Origin: Notospermus geniculatus
Taxonomy: Eukaryota; Nemertea; Pilidiophora; Heteronemertea; Lineidae
Length of the DNA stretch: 64,000 bases
Reading direction: 5' to 3'
NCBI GenBank assembly: GCA_002633025.1
Contig: NMRB01001380.1
Location: 123,828-187,827, forward strand
Every line of letters begins with the position of its first letter. Positions within the stretch are counted from its first letter, which is position 1. A model generated the notes under the pieces. That model saw only the letters and a list, made by a program, of their open reading frames with translations, did no database searches and had not been told where the DNA came from. Shown here one piece after another: positions 11,701 through 23,692 of the stretch. Position numbers and translations under genes: made by a program.

Positions 11701-14700
11701 TTCATTTATTTATTTATTATAAATTCGTGGATTATTCTTCATTAAAACATACATATAGATGAAACATGCCTTCTTAAAACATTTTACATTTAAATATCAC
11801 AGAATTTGATAAAACTTAGGCCTACATCTAAAAACATTTGGTAGGCTAATTGACGCTACTTATTGTTGTAGCATTTCTCGTATGGTGCGCTAACCCTGCA
11901 ATCGATTTTGAGTTGCATTATCTATGACCAACACCGCCCATCCTCTTATGAGATGCGCACGCCCTAACTAGCTGGGCGTCGATTTCACCAGATTAATTCC
12001 CAGATGGATATAGCGCCTCGCTCAATACCGAGGTCGAGTGACGCGCTAAAAGGTAGAAATCATCCTAATTATTAAGACAACTAATTAAGGTTATTAATAC
12101 AGCGCCGGGCAAAATGACAAAACCCCTGGGATTGGTTATTAAATTATCGACAATGGACTGAACGCGGAATAAACGCTATCGTTTACTTGTATTATGCCAG
12201 GAGAAAATGTGACATCTTTCTCGAATGTTTCGCCGTGATTTTCCTAATTTAATCAAAAGACTAAAATACGGCTAACCCTTTGTGTGACATTGCCAACCTG
12301 ACCGCGATTCTTTTATGAACCGTGATGTCACGATGTGTCATTTCGAGATATTTTTTCGATAAAATCTCACACACATCATATTCCGGCTTTTTTCGTGTCC
12401 ACGATTGAGATTTGAACCCATTTTTTCTCGAAATTCGCCCCCGCTTGCAAATAAAAAAAACTCACCAAATGTTTTGCTTCTAAATCATTTCAGAACCTAA
12501 TCATTTCAAGCAAACATTTTCTTCATTGTTTTCCTGTTATTTTCCACCGAATATGAGTAAAATGGTCAATTTTCTGATCCGCCGCCATTGTCCGGTCACG
12601 TGACCCTCAACGATGTTTTCCGAGATTATTCGAGAAAATGTGTCGTTCTCGTTATGTGATCGGAGTTGTTGACTTATCTCAGCAAGTAACCTCCAAATCA
12701 CTACCGCTAAGCTTATCATGAAATAATTTTGCTGTATGCCTGCCTACATAAGTAGACTTTTAAAATTGCCTGTAGCCTAGGCCTACACCATTTGTCAGCG
12801 GCGTTCTAGCATCTTCAGGTACTATTCTGAACTATAGACCTAATTGTGGAGACAATCCCGGGGAGACAATTGAATATAGTTGCTGAATATGGAATTGCAC
12901 GTCTTCTGGTTCGGAGTGGTCAAGAGTGGGCGTTTCCCATTACTACGGGTTGCGCTACCATCTTCCTTAACGGTGGCTGGAGAGGGCAGGGCCTATATAC
13001 CGTCAGATGTAATCGGTTTTAACACGCCTCTGTATCTTTCTCTTTACAGGACTCGGTTTCCCGTCTCTGTTCCAACACGACTCACCAGGAAAACACTGCC
13101 GGCGACGAAAAGCCCGGACAGTCTTCAGCGATCAGCAGTTAAACGGCTTAGAAAAACGTTTTGAGGCGCAGAGGTATCTGTCGACGCCGGAGAGGGTGGA
13201 GCTGGCCACGCAGTTAAATCTCACGGAGACACAGGTAGGTGTACGACGCCATCTTCTTTTTAGTTAGTCACGTGACAAAACACGCCTGCCAAAAGGGGAA
13301 CAATATAAAAAGTGGAACCAACAAAAGTGGAACCAAAAACGGCTGTCTGACAGATTTCCCGCAAGTTGCGCTGTGAAAATGCGCAGCAAACAACTCAGTT
13401 AATATTCTAAAAAACCTGAATTTATCGAGAATTTTTAAGAAAGAACTCCAAGATGACACATAACTTCGGCAACATTCGAGAATCTGCGAATAGATCGGTT
13501 CTAAAAATAACATGGCCACCGCAAATCCGCGTTTTCGACCTACCGCGGAGAAACCACCGCTAGGAGACCTATGTACGTTTTTTTTTCAACGATTCTGACC
13601 TTTGGAGATCGTACTAGAAGCTGCTAGGTGCAGAGTTCTTCGTGACGACGCGTACCCTGGGTACTGTCTTGTCACGTGACACTGATTCTCGGTGCGGTCG
13701 CGGTGATACCCAGTGTTGAATAGGTCTTTACCAGTTCCTCTGGGTGTCTACCGCGGTCCGTACTTGTCTTACTCTGTCTGTATTTTGTTTGTCCGTGGTT
13801 CGTGTTCTCTCACCACGCGACTTTCATTCACTCTTTACTCAATATTCATGTTTATTGTTATTTTGTCATAAGGGCCACTAATGCTTCGGCCTCGGCCCTT
13901 TCCTACTTCTCTTGTAAATATTCTTATGAAAATAAATACAAATACAAATACTGATTCTGGGTATAGGACTGTGTACCCATAGCGACATCTACTACTCGCG
14001 TTGGAAGACTGATAAACTGACTCTTGTGGAGTCTGTCATTCCTGCCGTACACTCACACACTCGGCAGCCGTAGTAATGGCCACTAATAACACAAGAACAA
14101 TTTGACTGTAATAGAATGATGCCACTTTCACGCCGTGTTGGCCACATTAGCTCTTTTCTGACGGCGTGATTTTCCGCCAGTTGGAATCTTCGCTTTCCTA
14201 ATGGCGGCTGGTCTCAAGGGACGTCAGCTATTAACTAGGACACGGTACGGTGTGGCAAAATACACACCGTCGGTCGACCCCTGCCGCACTTTACACTATG
14301 CCACCGTTCTAAGTTACGGTCGGCGGTCAGGGGCGGATCCAAGTTTTGGAAAAAGAGGGTGCCAACTTATACTATACTACATTTAGAGTGGCGCCAACTC
14401 TGAAAACAACCCAAAACATGTGGCATGGGGGTGGGTGGGTGGGTGTGTGTGTGTGTGTGTGTGTGGGGGGGGGGTGATGGCTGGGAAGTGCACGACACAT
14501 CCGATGTTGTTTACTGCCGTCGTCAACTATAAAACAGCTGCTCTGATTTGCTGTACAGTTATCTTACGACGCCCGTGATTGGCTCAGCATCTGGCAATCC
14601 AACATTCTCCTCCAATGGTAGAGCGCCAATGCACAGCGCATTAAACCTTTGGAAGTTCGCCCACCCTGTTCCCTTGAAAAACACGATGCTTTTATTCGTT

Positions 14701-15883
14701 TGTGAAAACATTTTGTGGGGGTTTTTACCACGATTAAACATGTTAACTCATTTTCCCATCAAAAACTTGAGTGATTACATGTGTAATTTTTCGCGGCCTT
14801 CCCCTCGACCCTTAATCGGCCAATGTTTTGTCCCAACGTCAGATCTTGTACCCCACAAAACATAACATGGGAACCCATTAGCGTATTAACAATAGCCACA
14901 CACCAAGCCAGGCCACATGAGAGTGATCCCCGGTTTAGCGTCGCCTCAAATTTGCGGGGACACTACGGGGACGCCCTGGGTGGGATTCATCAATGCACAC
15001 ATCCTGCTATTCGTGTACACCTGGAAGGGAGGTTGGTCTCGCACTCAGATTCAAAGTACAAATTACAAATTTGTAAACATAGCAGACACGCCTTCGGCCG
15101 ACAAATCACGTGTGATTCACTACACATCCGAAAAATTAATTCAACGTGGCCTGACTTTGTTAAACATACACATGTATGGGGTACATTTTGTTGAAGTTTA
15201 CTACAGTGAATTAAATGATTGCAATGGAAAAAATAGCCGCTTTTTGTCGATCGAAAACTTAGAAGAAATCGTCAAACTTGAAGACAAATCTCCCCCCGTT
15301 ATGTCCCTAGTGTCGTACACGACAATTAAATATGAGGAATGGGTTTTATTATGTTTTTTCCTATTCCAAGGAAAAGTTGGGTAAGAAACCTCAGTCCCTG
15401 GCAAAAGTCAACTGCTTGCGCCATCGACCTCCATTCGTACAGTGAGGTCAAATGTAAACGACCTTTTGTGTGCGCCTTATGTTGTATCACAGAATCGCGC
15501 GTTGCACTAGCAGGGCCCACTCATGGCCCGGATTGGTGGTCTAATATTATTTTCTAACAATTTGTTTTTTAATTTTATATTTTCAGGTCAAAACCTGGTT
15601 TCAAAATCGACGAATGAAACACAAAAAGTTACAAAGAAAAATTCCCGGCGATGACTCAGCGAAAAATGACGACGATGAAGATCGCCTCGGCGCATGCTCA
15701 CAGTCATGCGCAGATTCGGACCGAGAGGAAGACAACGAAAGTGAAATCAGTATCGGGAGTCCTAGGCACGAGATTGTTCTTCACGATTCACCGGAAGTGG
15801 ACGAACAGGAGAGGGACAATATGTTACATAATGTTCACTATAAAAAGGACACTCATAGTTCACAAAAAGGACAAAACAAATGA
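8463..15883 (+). CDS. bsx: Brain-specific homeobox protein (Bsx), three exons
   Basis: Homeodomain transcription factor of the Bsx family, a nuclear DNA-binding protein expressed in the anterior neuroectoderm of animals. Exons 8463-8706, 13050-13234 and 15587-15883 join in frame (GT-AG throughout) to a 241-residue protein. Residues 13-24 read RPTSFFIEDILL, the N-terminal Bsx signature, containing an EH1-type repressor motif (FFIEDIL, 17-23) that in the family recruits Groucho. The homeodomain is residues 100-159, preceded by GKHCRRRKAR; helix 3 is QVKTWFQNRRMKHKK with Q50 and N51. Intron 2 falls between homeodomain positions 44 and 45, a common intron site. The C-terminus after the homeodomain is acidic (DDDEDR, DREEDNESE) and not recognised. 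The ATG at 8463 is chosen because the N-terminal motif follows at once. Both introns carry mobile-element insertions. The protein match is clear; regulation is not shown. Confidence 0.95.
8837..9063 (+). mobile_element. Foldback element 1 in bsx intron 1, with 11-bp target duplication
   Basis: Flanked by CTAACTTGACT at 8826-8836 and 9064-9074, a target-site duplication. Inside, arms 8889-8933 and 8948-8995 are inverted around a short centre, and the left arm is itself tandemly doubled (8842-8890). The right side ends in a non-palindromic tail, TGTGTCGATCTTTGTGCTT. The same arm motif and tail recur in the element at 10825. The layout is like a retrotransposed foldback, possibly from a Penelope-like element; the class is inferred. 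Confidence 0.72.
10825..11067 (+). mobile_element. Foldback element 2 in bsx intron 1, with 14-bp target duplication
   Basis: Flanked by CATTCCCCCTAGAC at 10811-10824 and 11068-11081. Arms of about 96 nt (from about 10824 to 10919, and 10927-11024) are inverted around a 7-nt spacer, followed by a tail, TGTGTCGATTTTTGTGCTT, shared with the element at 8837. Both carry the hairpin GACCCCGGTTGGGGTC between CTGAAGA and GAAA. Confidence 0.75.
11225..11400 (+). repeat. Dispersed ~150-bp repeat, copy 1
   Basis: Shares AACATCTGCCAGTGT, CACGTTTCTCTGTGTGTCC, TCACAGCT and GAACACTCAC, in the same order, with 47318-47455 and 60583-60715. The class is unknown. Confidence 0.65.
11472..11472. other. Single N in bsx intron 1
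   Basis: No homology change seen on either side. Confidence 0.6.
13050..13234 (+). CDS. bsx: bsx exon 2, homeodomain part 1
   Basis: The acceptor is TTTACAG ending at 13049 and the donor GTAGGT starts at 13235. It encodes residues 82-143, covering the homeodomain N-terminal arm (RRKARTVF), helices 1 and 2 (LEKRFEAQRYLSTPERVELA) and the start of helix 3. Confidence 0.95.
13690..13949 (+). mobile_element. 5'-truncated LINE 3' end in bsx intron 2
   Basis: Flanked by the 9-bp direct repeat ACTGATTCT (13681-13689 and 13950-13958). The 3' end has the hairpin-like AAGGGCCACTAATGCTTCGG and finishes in an AAATAC microsatellite tail, as in non-LTR retrotransposons. No reverse-transcriptase coding remains. 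The terminal motif is shared with the SINEs at 46-60 kb. Confidence 0.6.
14426..14474 (+). repeat. GGGT/GT/G microsatellite
   Basis: A run of (GGGT)n, then (GT)n, then poly-G in bsx intron 2. Confidence 0.9.
15587..15883 (+). CDS. bsx: bsx exon 3, recognition helix and acidic tail
   Basis: The acceptor TTTTCAG ends at 15586. It begins at VKTWFQNRRM, the rest of the DNA-recognition helix, and runs through an acidic serine-rich tail to TGA at 15881-15883. A possible poly(A) signal AATAAA lies at 17456, which would imply a long 3' UTR. Confidence 0.94.
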   Translation, partial: VKTWFQNRRMKHKKLQRKIPGDDSAKNDDDEDRLGACSQSCADSDREEDNESEISIGSPRHEIVLHDSPEVDEQERDNMLHNVHYKKDTHSSQKGQNK

Positions 15884-17515
15884 TTCTAATGACAATACGG
15901 CACTTTCTACTTAAATCATACAACTTTTTTCATAATTGTATCGTAGTATCCGCCATTTTGATGTACATGTACAGCGTTCATCGGGAGTCTCTCGGTCGAA
16001 AGGGGGCAGCACTGACACTGTTAGTGTTATATCGTTGTTTCGCGATTGTCCAGGAGACGCCTGGACTGACGAGGTGTCCGGAATTTTTATCTAGACTCTC
16101 TCAAAAAACTAAGAAAACAATAATAGACAAGTTGATTGGGGTTGATTGATGAAATCTAGCGAGGTTGTTCAATGTGCTTTTCAGGCATTGAAGCCAGATT
16201 ATGACGTCACTGTATATACACTGTACCATATCAAATTTATGAATATCTGGGCAAAGTGCAATGTTTCAAAATCCGATAAATGGACCAAAAATAGACGGTT
16301 ACGAGGTCTTCCAGAAATACACAGTGTACGTCCCTGAATAGAGATGCCATGACTTGCCAAATTTCAGGGGCATTTGTTTCTGAAACAGACTGTATGTGGT
16401 GTTGTCAGTGATGGAAAAACAGGGAATTTTGCAAAAAAAGGTAGGCCTACTCACGGTGAATAACTTAGAATCTTATGTAGGCCTATAAGTTTGTTTAGAA
16501 ATCTAAAGTTTTGGCGTAACGTGAGCAAGATCACAGCAACAGTTGAAGAAAGAATCGATATCCCGGGGGAATACGTGAATATCAAAAAGAACCCTGCCGA
16601 ATTCGATGGCAACACATTTTCATGGGCCTTTTATAGGCCCAACATGAAGAAGTAGTCCGAGGGGCTTTGTGTCCAATCTGGCGGGCCGGGTATCCCAGTG
16701 ATTTGGCGGTGCTGACCGAAGCGGGCGGAGTGTGGTGGAATGCGAGTCCTATCTGACTGTAGGCCTATCATTCGTAGAAAGTCTGTCCCAGGCAGCAGTA
16801 TCAAAGTGTTAGAAGTCCTAAAAAATGTTCCTTGCAAATCCACTAATCATTCTGAAAAAGTTTGGGATTTTACTTTCCACAAAACACAGGCTAAAATCAC
16901 AGTAGTCGCGAGTCATCTCCAAAAACTGGTCACATTTTGAAAGTGTCACCCATTCTTGCTGGTTTCATGTAAAAACAGAACTTGGCATGACGTTGTATCG
17001 GCATGCCCATGACGGTGATACCATTTAGCGCAGGGGTGGCTTGGGTCACAGCAAATTCTGTCACTTTTCAGGATATGTATTATGTGTCACTCTTTGAAAA
17101 GTCAACAATCAACTGGCACAAATAGTTCTTTCGTCATCAAAAAATATCAAAATCTGCTCATGTAGTTGGTGGAAATCTTCGCGGCGTCATCACGCCAAGG
17201 TAGCAATAACGCCAGCTTCAAAGCAAGAACGACGGGGCTTATGAGCAAGGGTATGGGGTATAAATATGACGAGGAAAATGTCGCCGATTTCGTCATGAAA
17301 TTACGTCATCACAATGTGTTTATCACGTCATCACTTTTTGGGTATTATTGGATGTTTCAATATCCAAGATTCAGACGGTGCATATAAATATGGTACTAGT
17401 GTTTGAAATGTAGCTAATTTATATTTTGATCGTGTAAATAGTTGAATTAATATAGAATAAATAATTATGATTTTACGTGGAAATATCTGCTTTTTCGTTT
17501 CATGTTGTAATATTA
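15884..17515. other. bsx 3' UTR and downstream, no further gene
   Basis: AT-rich non-coding sequence after the bsx stop. A candidate poly(A) signal AATAAA lies at 17456-17461. No other coding similarity seen. Confidence 0.45.
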
Positions 17516-17653
17516 GGGAGGTTTAGAAATCAAACGATAAACGTAAACTTTACGACGTTATTTTTCATACTACGCATTTACAAGATTTTATATTGCATTT
17601 TCGTACAAATATAACGTTGTCGTTAACGTTTACGTTTGACTTCTAAACCTCCC
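17516..17653. mobile_element. 138-bp MITE with GGGAGGTT termini and TA target
   Basis: Left end GGGAGGTTTAGAAATCAAAC and right end the inverse of GGGAGGTTTAGAAGTCAAAC, each bordered by TA, as in Tc1/mariner-type elements. There is no coding capacity. A second, diverged GGGAGGTTAAGAT element is at 30601. Confidence 0.75.
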
Positions 17654-18177
17654 TATAGACTCGCATTCGACGAAATGCGGCCCAGGCTGATAAGATGGGC
17701 TAACAACGGAATTAAAAGAAATGAAATGAGAAACATTGAGTTAGAGAACCGATACGGAATTATTCAGACCATAGACAATATTGGGTGTATGCTCAGCAGG
17801 AGAAAACCGGAGTTCCCGGAGAAAACCAGCGCCGTCTCATAAAGACCATGAATCAACTTGAGAGAAATGCAATGAACCCCTCTGACGTCTGACCTAGAGA
17901 ACCAAGGACTCGACCCGTATCCGATGTAGAAAGAGCCAAGATCTACGCAGTTGCACCCTCGAACCCCACGTGCATTGGTTATGTCATAAAACAAGACCTA
18001 CACCACTGAGTTTGTGCGAGGGCGGTCGGAGGGCGAAGCGATGTCACAACCCTTGGTAGAAAATGCACGTACAGCTGGTAGAAATCTATTTTTGGAGCAA
18101 GCCTATGATAGTCGAAATTTATCCTGTGTTATCAACATTGGACTGATCCCCATCGCGTGGTACATGTACATAAAAAT

Positions 18178-19130
18178 TACGCCGTGACTATTTGCACAGC
18201 AAGTTGCTGTGAAAATAGTAGTTCTCGCACTGCTTACACAGCAGATTCTAACCAATGAAAACGCGAGGTTCATAATGAGGATGCATTACGATAATTTATG
18301 CACGGGGCGTATTAAACAACGAGGTGATTATTCACACGCCTAATCTTCAGTCAGCTGACTGGCGCAGTGGAAAGATGGAGCGGACTGTAACCCTAAGGTC
18401 GCGGGTTCGAATCCCGGTAGTCCTTTTTGATTTTTTTTCTTTTTTCTTACTTTCTTTTTCTTTTCTCTTTTCTTTTCACTGTTGTGACTCTTTGAAATTT
18501 CTACATGGAATAGTTGGTTAATTAATCCTTTCTTAATAGTGGTGACACTGATAAACACGGCTACAACTTGGGAAGATCACACCCTGATTTTCGGACTCAT
18601 CCCCATACTCTGACTCACAACCTCAGAGGAATTAGCTATCCTACTGACGCTAACCGACAGAATGCGTAACATATACATGTAGGTCTGGTGTCTAAGATCA
18701 TATTTTGCTAATTTACGGTAAAAATGTGCATGAAAAGCACGTTTTTCCGGACCCCCCTGGGGGGGGGGGGGCACTTGGCCCCTGCCCCCTCCAGCAACAT
18801 CTCTGGTTGTGATGACAAATGTTTGCCAAGAGCTCCCTGGGCTGAGTCCACGTAGGGGACGTAACCTCACCATGCACTTGCACAGAATCAAACGTTATAC
18901 TGAGATCGAAATAGGCCGAAGTAGCATTCGTTCCAAGCTGGTGCCCTGCAAGTGGCCAATGTATGGCTCATTTTGCCGAATTCTAGAATTTCGCTGTGAA
19001 AATATCATATTTTCCTAATTTACACAGCAAAATGTGGGCGGGGATGCTTATGAATATCGAATACGTACTTGCTGTGTAAATAAGAATTCACTCCTTAGTT
19101 ACACAGCATGCTGTGCAAATAGCACCGGCC
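18178..19130. mobile_element. Possible ~950-bp element with subterminal ACACAGCA repeats
   Basis: CTATTTGCACAGCA near the left end is the inverse of TGCTGTGCAAATAG near the right end. Extra copies of ACACAGCA/TGCTGTG cluster at both ends (near 18195, 18237, 18992, 19022, 19070, 19103) and not in the middle. No clear target duplication, so the call is tentative. Confidence 0.4.
18351..18424 (+). pseudogene. tRNA-like pseudogene (pol III A and B boxes)
   Basis: An A-box-like TGGCGCAGTGG and a B-box GGTTCGAATCC sit at normal spacing, followed by a T-run, with a T-loop stem CGGG/CCCG. The acceptor arms do not pair and the anticodon stem is weak, so it is a tRNA relic or a SINE head, not a functional tRNA gene. 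A long pyrimidine tract follows (18425-18480). Confidence 0.5.
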
Positions 19131-20089
19131 TAAAAATTATCACTTTGATCCTCCAACCTTTATCTGGTTAAGTAGGCTCGGTATTTTTCCCCAAGTAAAA
19201 ACATACCCTAACACCCCTTATCCTAAGTTATAAGCTGCAGCAGCATCAGTAACATCAATATTGGATCATGCCTTCGGTCAAAACATCAGCAAAAATTCTT
19301 ATTTCAGTATGATAACACTGTAATTATCGGTAATTAAGAATGTTACATATAAATTACAGATTCATTATCATCCTTCTGTAGACTGGCTTCGTTCCGATCG
19401 GATTGCGCCGAGCCGTGTTTTCTAACAACTCGGGAGCCATGGATGATAGCATCGTCTGAAGATGGGGATAATTGAGGAATAAGACGCACGAGTTTGGGAT
19501 TAGGGTGTTATCAGGGTGGGAAGGGGAGAACTATGTTGCAAGTTAAGAAAGGGGCAAGATAATGATGTTTTATTTAACGATAATTCACAAAGAAAAACTG
19601 CGAACGACCTCGGGGGCAAGAAGCGGCTCATCTGAAGTAAACGTAAGATAAAGAATGAATGTGTTGTATCTATACCGATAGTAAATCATCGAATTCAATA
19701 GGGATTCGAACTATCACATAAAGTGAACTGAACTATTAACATATGTCAGCGATTCCTATCGGTCAGCCTGTCAAAACAGGAAAGTGTGTGTCCCAAAAAT
19801 GTAAATGTATTTTTCGTTGTAAATTCTGGCTTTTCTATACATTGTATTACAATCCAGGGTACCGGTATAATAAAACACTTTGTTCGCTGGGATTATCAAG
19901 ATTGATCAAAAGAAAATATAATCAAATCCCAGATTAGAAATGAAATGGGACTTTTTGCTCACTTCTGTGACATAAATGTATGACTATGAGATATCACTTT
20001 ACTGTTGATGAGTAATCACGTTTCGGTTTTGCCCCTGGTGGCCAAGCCAGGAATCAGATAGAGCCGAAACTTGGTGTCTGAGGTCAGCT
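19131..20089. other. Single-copy non-coding DNA
   Basis: No gene, tandem repeat or mobile element recognised. Confidence 0.4.
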
Positions 20090-20200
20090 GACCTAGGGGC
20101 ACATTGTACCAAGTTTGGTGTCAATAGGCCCAGCGGTTAGGAAATGTGCCCTGCAAACGGACGACGACGACAACGGACGGACGCTGCACCACCGTAGAGC

Positions 20201-20352
20201 TCACCAGGGGTAGCGAGCATAAAGGGGTCGTAACCCTACGTCAGGCCTAAGCCAGGCGTAGTGCTGGTCGATGCCCTATCTTCGACCAGCACTACGCCTG
20301 GCTTAGGCCTGACGTAGGGTTACGACCCCTTTATGCTCGCTATCCCTGGTGA
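20201..20352. repeat. Near-perfect 71-nt inverted repeat with 10-nt loop
   Basis: Arms 20201-20271 and 20282-20352 are complementary with about one mismatch. The arm contains AGGCCTAAGCCAGGCGTAG. It lies beside a repeat-like tract with TACCAAGTTTGGTGTCAATA and a (GGACGGAC) run (20090-20195). It may be a foldback element. Confidence 0.85.
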
Positions 20353-23300
20353 TCTAAAATGGCCCGAATAGGGCACAGGAATACGCCTTGAAAGCTACCT
20401 CCTGTGATTCTAAGCTTAATTCAAGATCATTTAACCGAATAATTAAAGGCTAAAAGTACTCAAAAAAAACTAAACTTAAAGGATTATTAGTTTGGTGTGA
20501 TGTGGTGAGACACAAATAAAGGTGTACTTATCAGGATTTAGGCCTTTAAATGGTAATTCAAGCTGAAAAACATAAGTTTTTCTTAAGCTGTCTTAAATTG
20601 ACAAATTTGACCGCCATTTAAGAATCCATGGGCTTAATAATCTGTGGTCGGGAGTTGTTGACAGGGCCGAAGGGCGCAGTTCAAAAGGGAAGGGGAGTGT
20701 GGCGGTGGCCACAGAACCTCGACACAAATAGGCTTTGTGTAGCACTGCGGAACAAAACGGCTGGCTGCGCGAGACTACTTTGACCTCCCTCTGAAAAAAA
20801 AGCAGACGTCATGATCGTTATTAATTGGGAAATAAGGGTTTAGTTTTACAGCAGTGATATATTCCCATGGCGACCGACACAAGCAGTACTGACCGCTTCC
20901 GTTTATCAGCTTACAACCCTCTCGGATCATAACAGCGGTTAAAATATCAATTAGTCGGACATTTCCCGCGTTTAATTGGGTCCCGAACGGATGCGATAAG
21001 TTGCGAAATATTGCTAATTGATCGAACTGGGAATACGTTCATTATTGGCTGTGATGCGGTCACGTGATGAGCGTAAGATATCCGCCATTAGGGACATTGA
21101 TGCGTTTCACCTGTTTCATCCATCGGCGGAATATTCTGTACCATATGACGTAAATAACCACGCAGATTTTCGGCCAACTTAGGATGAAATAGGAGACATC
21201 ATTGGAGTGTCTTGGGAGGGTGTTAATTGGGTAAGAGGAAAAGACGGATCGGGCCCACCTGATGCCACGGCGAGAGAGGAACCGCTTGCTTGTTCACACT
21301 TATATAGTATTTCTGAATCAGATTTCGCTTGTTAGCGCATTAAAAGGAAAGTACGACACTTAGGCGGAGCAAAAAGAGGCCAATTAGTCATTGGAACGGA
21401 AGCGAGTTGTGGTAGTAACTGAAAGAGACAGCCAAAGATGGCCTCCAACCGAAAGATGACTACAGGAAGTCGAAATGTGGGCGAACTGCACAACTGATAT
21501 TACAACCTTCAAGTTTCCGCGCGGGAAAATCAGTTGGTTCTTTTCTATTCATGAACAGAGAAATTTTCATTTCAGTTGCTGCGATTGGCCCTACACGACT
21601 GACACAGAGGATGATACCTATTGGTGGACAAGTTCTACCACCGCCGTGCAGTGTCCAATCAAAAACGTTTTTACATAAACGAAGCTCATCAGTGGTCGTA
21701 TCACCCCCATGTCCAATCACAACAGATTTTACAAAGACAAAGCTCTTGTTCGTGACCAAGTAACAAGCATCATCATTGGTCGTATCAACATCGGTGTCCA
21801 ATCAGAACAGGTCTTACAAAGACAAATTTTGTTCGTTACCAAGAGACAAACATTGTTATTGGTCCTGATGATTTGGGAATGAAGCTTAGCAACTTTTGCG
21901 AACGAGCTTGTTTTTAGAGCAACTTTTGCGAACGATCTTTAGACACGTTAGAAGGCAGAGTTGCGAACTTATCTTCACAGCCGTTCACCCCACGCCCTTG
22001 AGCGCCAGGGGTTACCGCCTCTCGCCACTCACACCCACTCATATCAACAATACCCCGTTCCGGCTATCTAATTCCACTAAGTCGATCCACCCGGGTAACA
22101 TACTTGTTTTGTCATCACGACAGCTGATGATACAGCTATTAGCGAACAAATTATTTTACAAAGAACCCAATCATCCGGGTAACTAGCTACGAAATCAATC
22201 CATTTGTGCGCAATTCATTTTCTCAAATATTAAATTTATATTTTCCTGGGTTTGCTACACCCGGTCCTTCGCCACTTAGCTCTGCGAAGAATGATCATAA
22301 TAAACCGTGGTATATTAGAAGCGTATTACCTTAATTAGATTCACACGTGACTGGTTGCCATGAATACCACGCTTTTCAGCGCGGCAGACTATCTTTTATG
22401 AATTATGGAAACCGCATAACGCGCCGATGATTCTCAGGCGCGCTATTCGTAAACCAAGTCATTTGGCCATTGGGTTTCGCTAATGCACCGTTGATTCCAT
22501 AGCCGTCGATTCATTTTTGCTATTACTTTTCATTGGGGAAAGAAGTGGCGTTTTCATCAGCTAATCTAATATAGTTGATGCGATTTTCGAGACAGAATTG
22601 CATGATTTAAGCTGGCCAATCTCTGTAATGGGCTCTGTCTTCTAGGAGCGTTCCGCGTCGAGTTTGGAAGTGGCAACACGGGCCTAATTGAATAGAGGGA
22701 ATTCTATGGGGAGAAAAGAAGTTTCCTGTCTTAATAATCTAAAAGAATCTGGCCAAAATTGAATAGAAAAAGAATTCTTCGTTCCGGTTGTTACGCTTTG
22801 TCGATCCCGGTTTTAGACGGCTAGAAAAAGTTAATCGAAAAGATGGAATTGTAACTTTGTTTTGATGATGTTTTGGCGCTCATCGTTTTTTCCGTGTAAA
22901 CAAAAAGAGAAAGAAGTTTCCGGAAATCACGGCTTTTCGTCAGTACAATCTCAGCTGTTGGTTTTAATTTCATGTGGGCCAACGACATTCTTGGTTCAGA
23001 TTCGATCACAGATTTGGTACCACTCCCAACCGCATCTTGTGAGTGAAATAACCCAACGCGTCAGCCCAACAAGAGTCAAAGGACGCCAGCAGATCAACAG
23101 TCCCGCCATCTTGGATTTCGAGGGTGATTTCGCGCATGCGCACGTATCTGGTTGGCAAATTCGTATCTCGCGACCAATCACAACACAGTTTTATATTTTG
23201 TTTTTTGTGTGTACGCACCAAGTGCGCAGTCGAATTAAAGATGGCGGGGGGGGGGCTGACGAAAAGACGAACAGACAAAACTGTCGTCAATGTATCATTT

Positions 23301-23690
23301 TACATGCCATCTTTGCCGACACTTTCTCATGACGTGTTGTCTATATTTTGCTGGTTGGCAGCCGATCTCGGCAGGAGAAACGCCAACTAATAACATACCC
23401 CATGAGGAGTCCAATTATACCAAGACACTGACAAAACAGGCTACAATTATCTTCAATAGCGTGATCGGGCTCTGCGCCCTGGTGCTAAGATGTGGCTAAG
23501 ATGATAAGGCTTGACGAAATCACCTAATCAAACTCGGGATTATCTTGTCTATTTCTGGGGGTACCCGATGATTGACAGGCAAAATGCTAAGAGCCGCTGA
23601 GACCGTGTGTGGTAGGAGTTGTTCTCACAAGGAATGGTAGTCCGGTTCCAACAAGGAAGGGTCAGACCTAGCGTTCCTCTGTGAAGGACC
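20353..23690. other. Gene-free single-copy region
   Basis: No exon-like stretch supported. There are homeobox-type TTAATTAG words near 20950 and 22330, and locally repeated words TTACAAAGACAAA around 21730-21840. It could hold bsx regulatory DNA; that is inference only. Confidence 0.4.
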
Positions 23691-23692
23691 GG

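Larger units (their letters stand above)
11082..12800. other. bsx intron 1, remaining sequence
   Basis: Beyond the dispersed repeat at 11225 and the N at 11472, this is single-copy AT-rich intronic DNA with homeobox-type TAATTA words near 12070 and 12090. No coding signal seen. Confidence 0.4.

Noticed and set aside
15614-15914. Overlapping ORF in another frame across bsx exon 3
   Set aside because: Shadow of the bsx frame, which is fixed by splice phase and the homeodomain.
18351-18424. Functional tRNA-Tyr gene
   Set aside because: Acceptor-stem ends do not pair and the anticodon stem is poor, in spite of good A and B boxes.
22862-23499. Cluster of overlapping ORFs up to 156 residues
   Set aside because: Open on both strands, no domain, no splice support, low-complexity interruptions.
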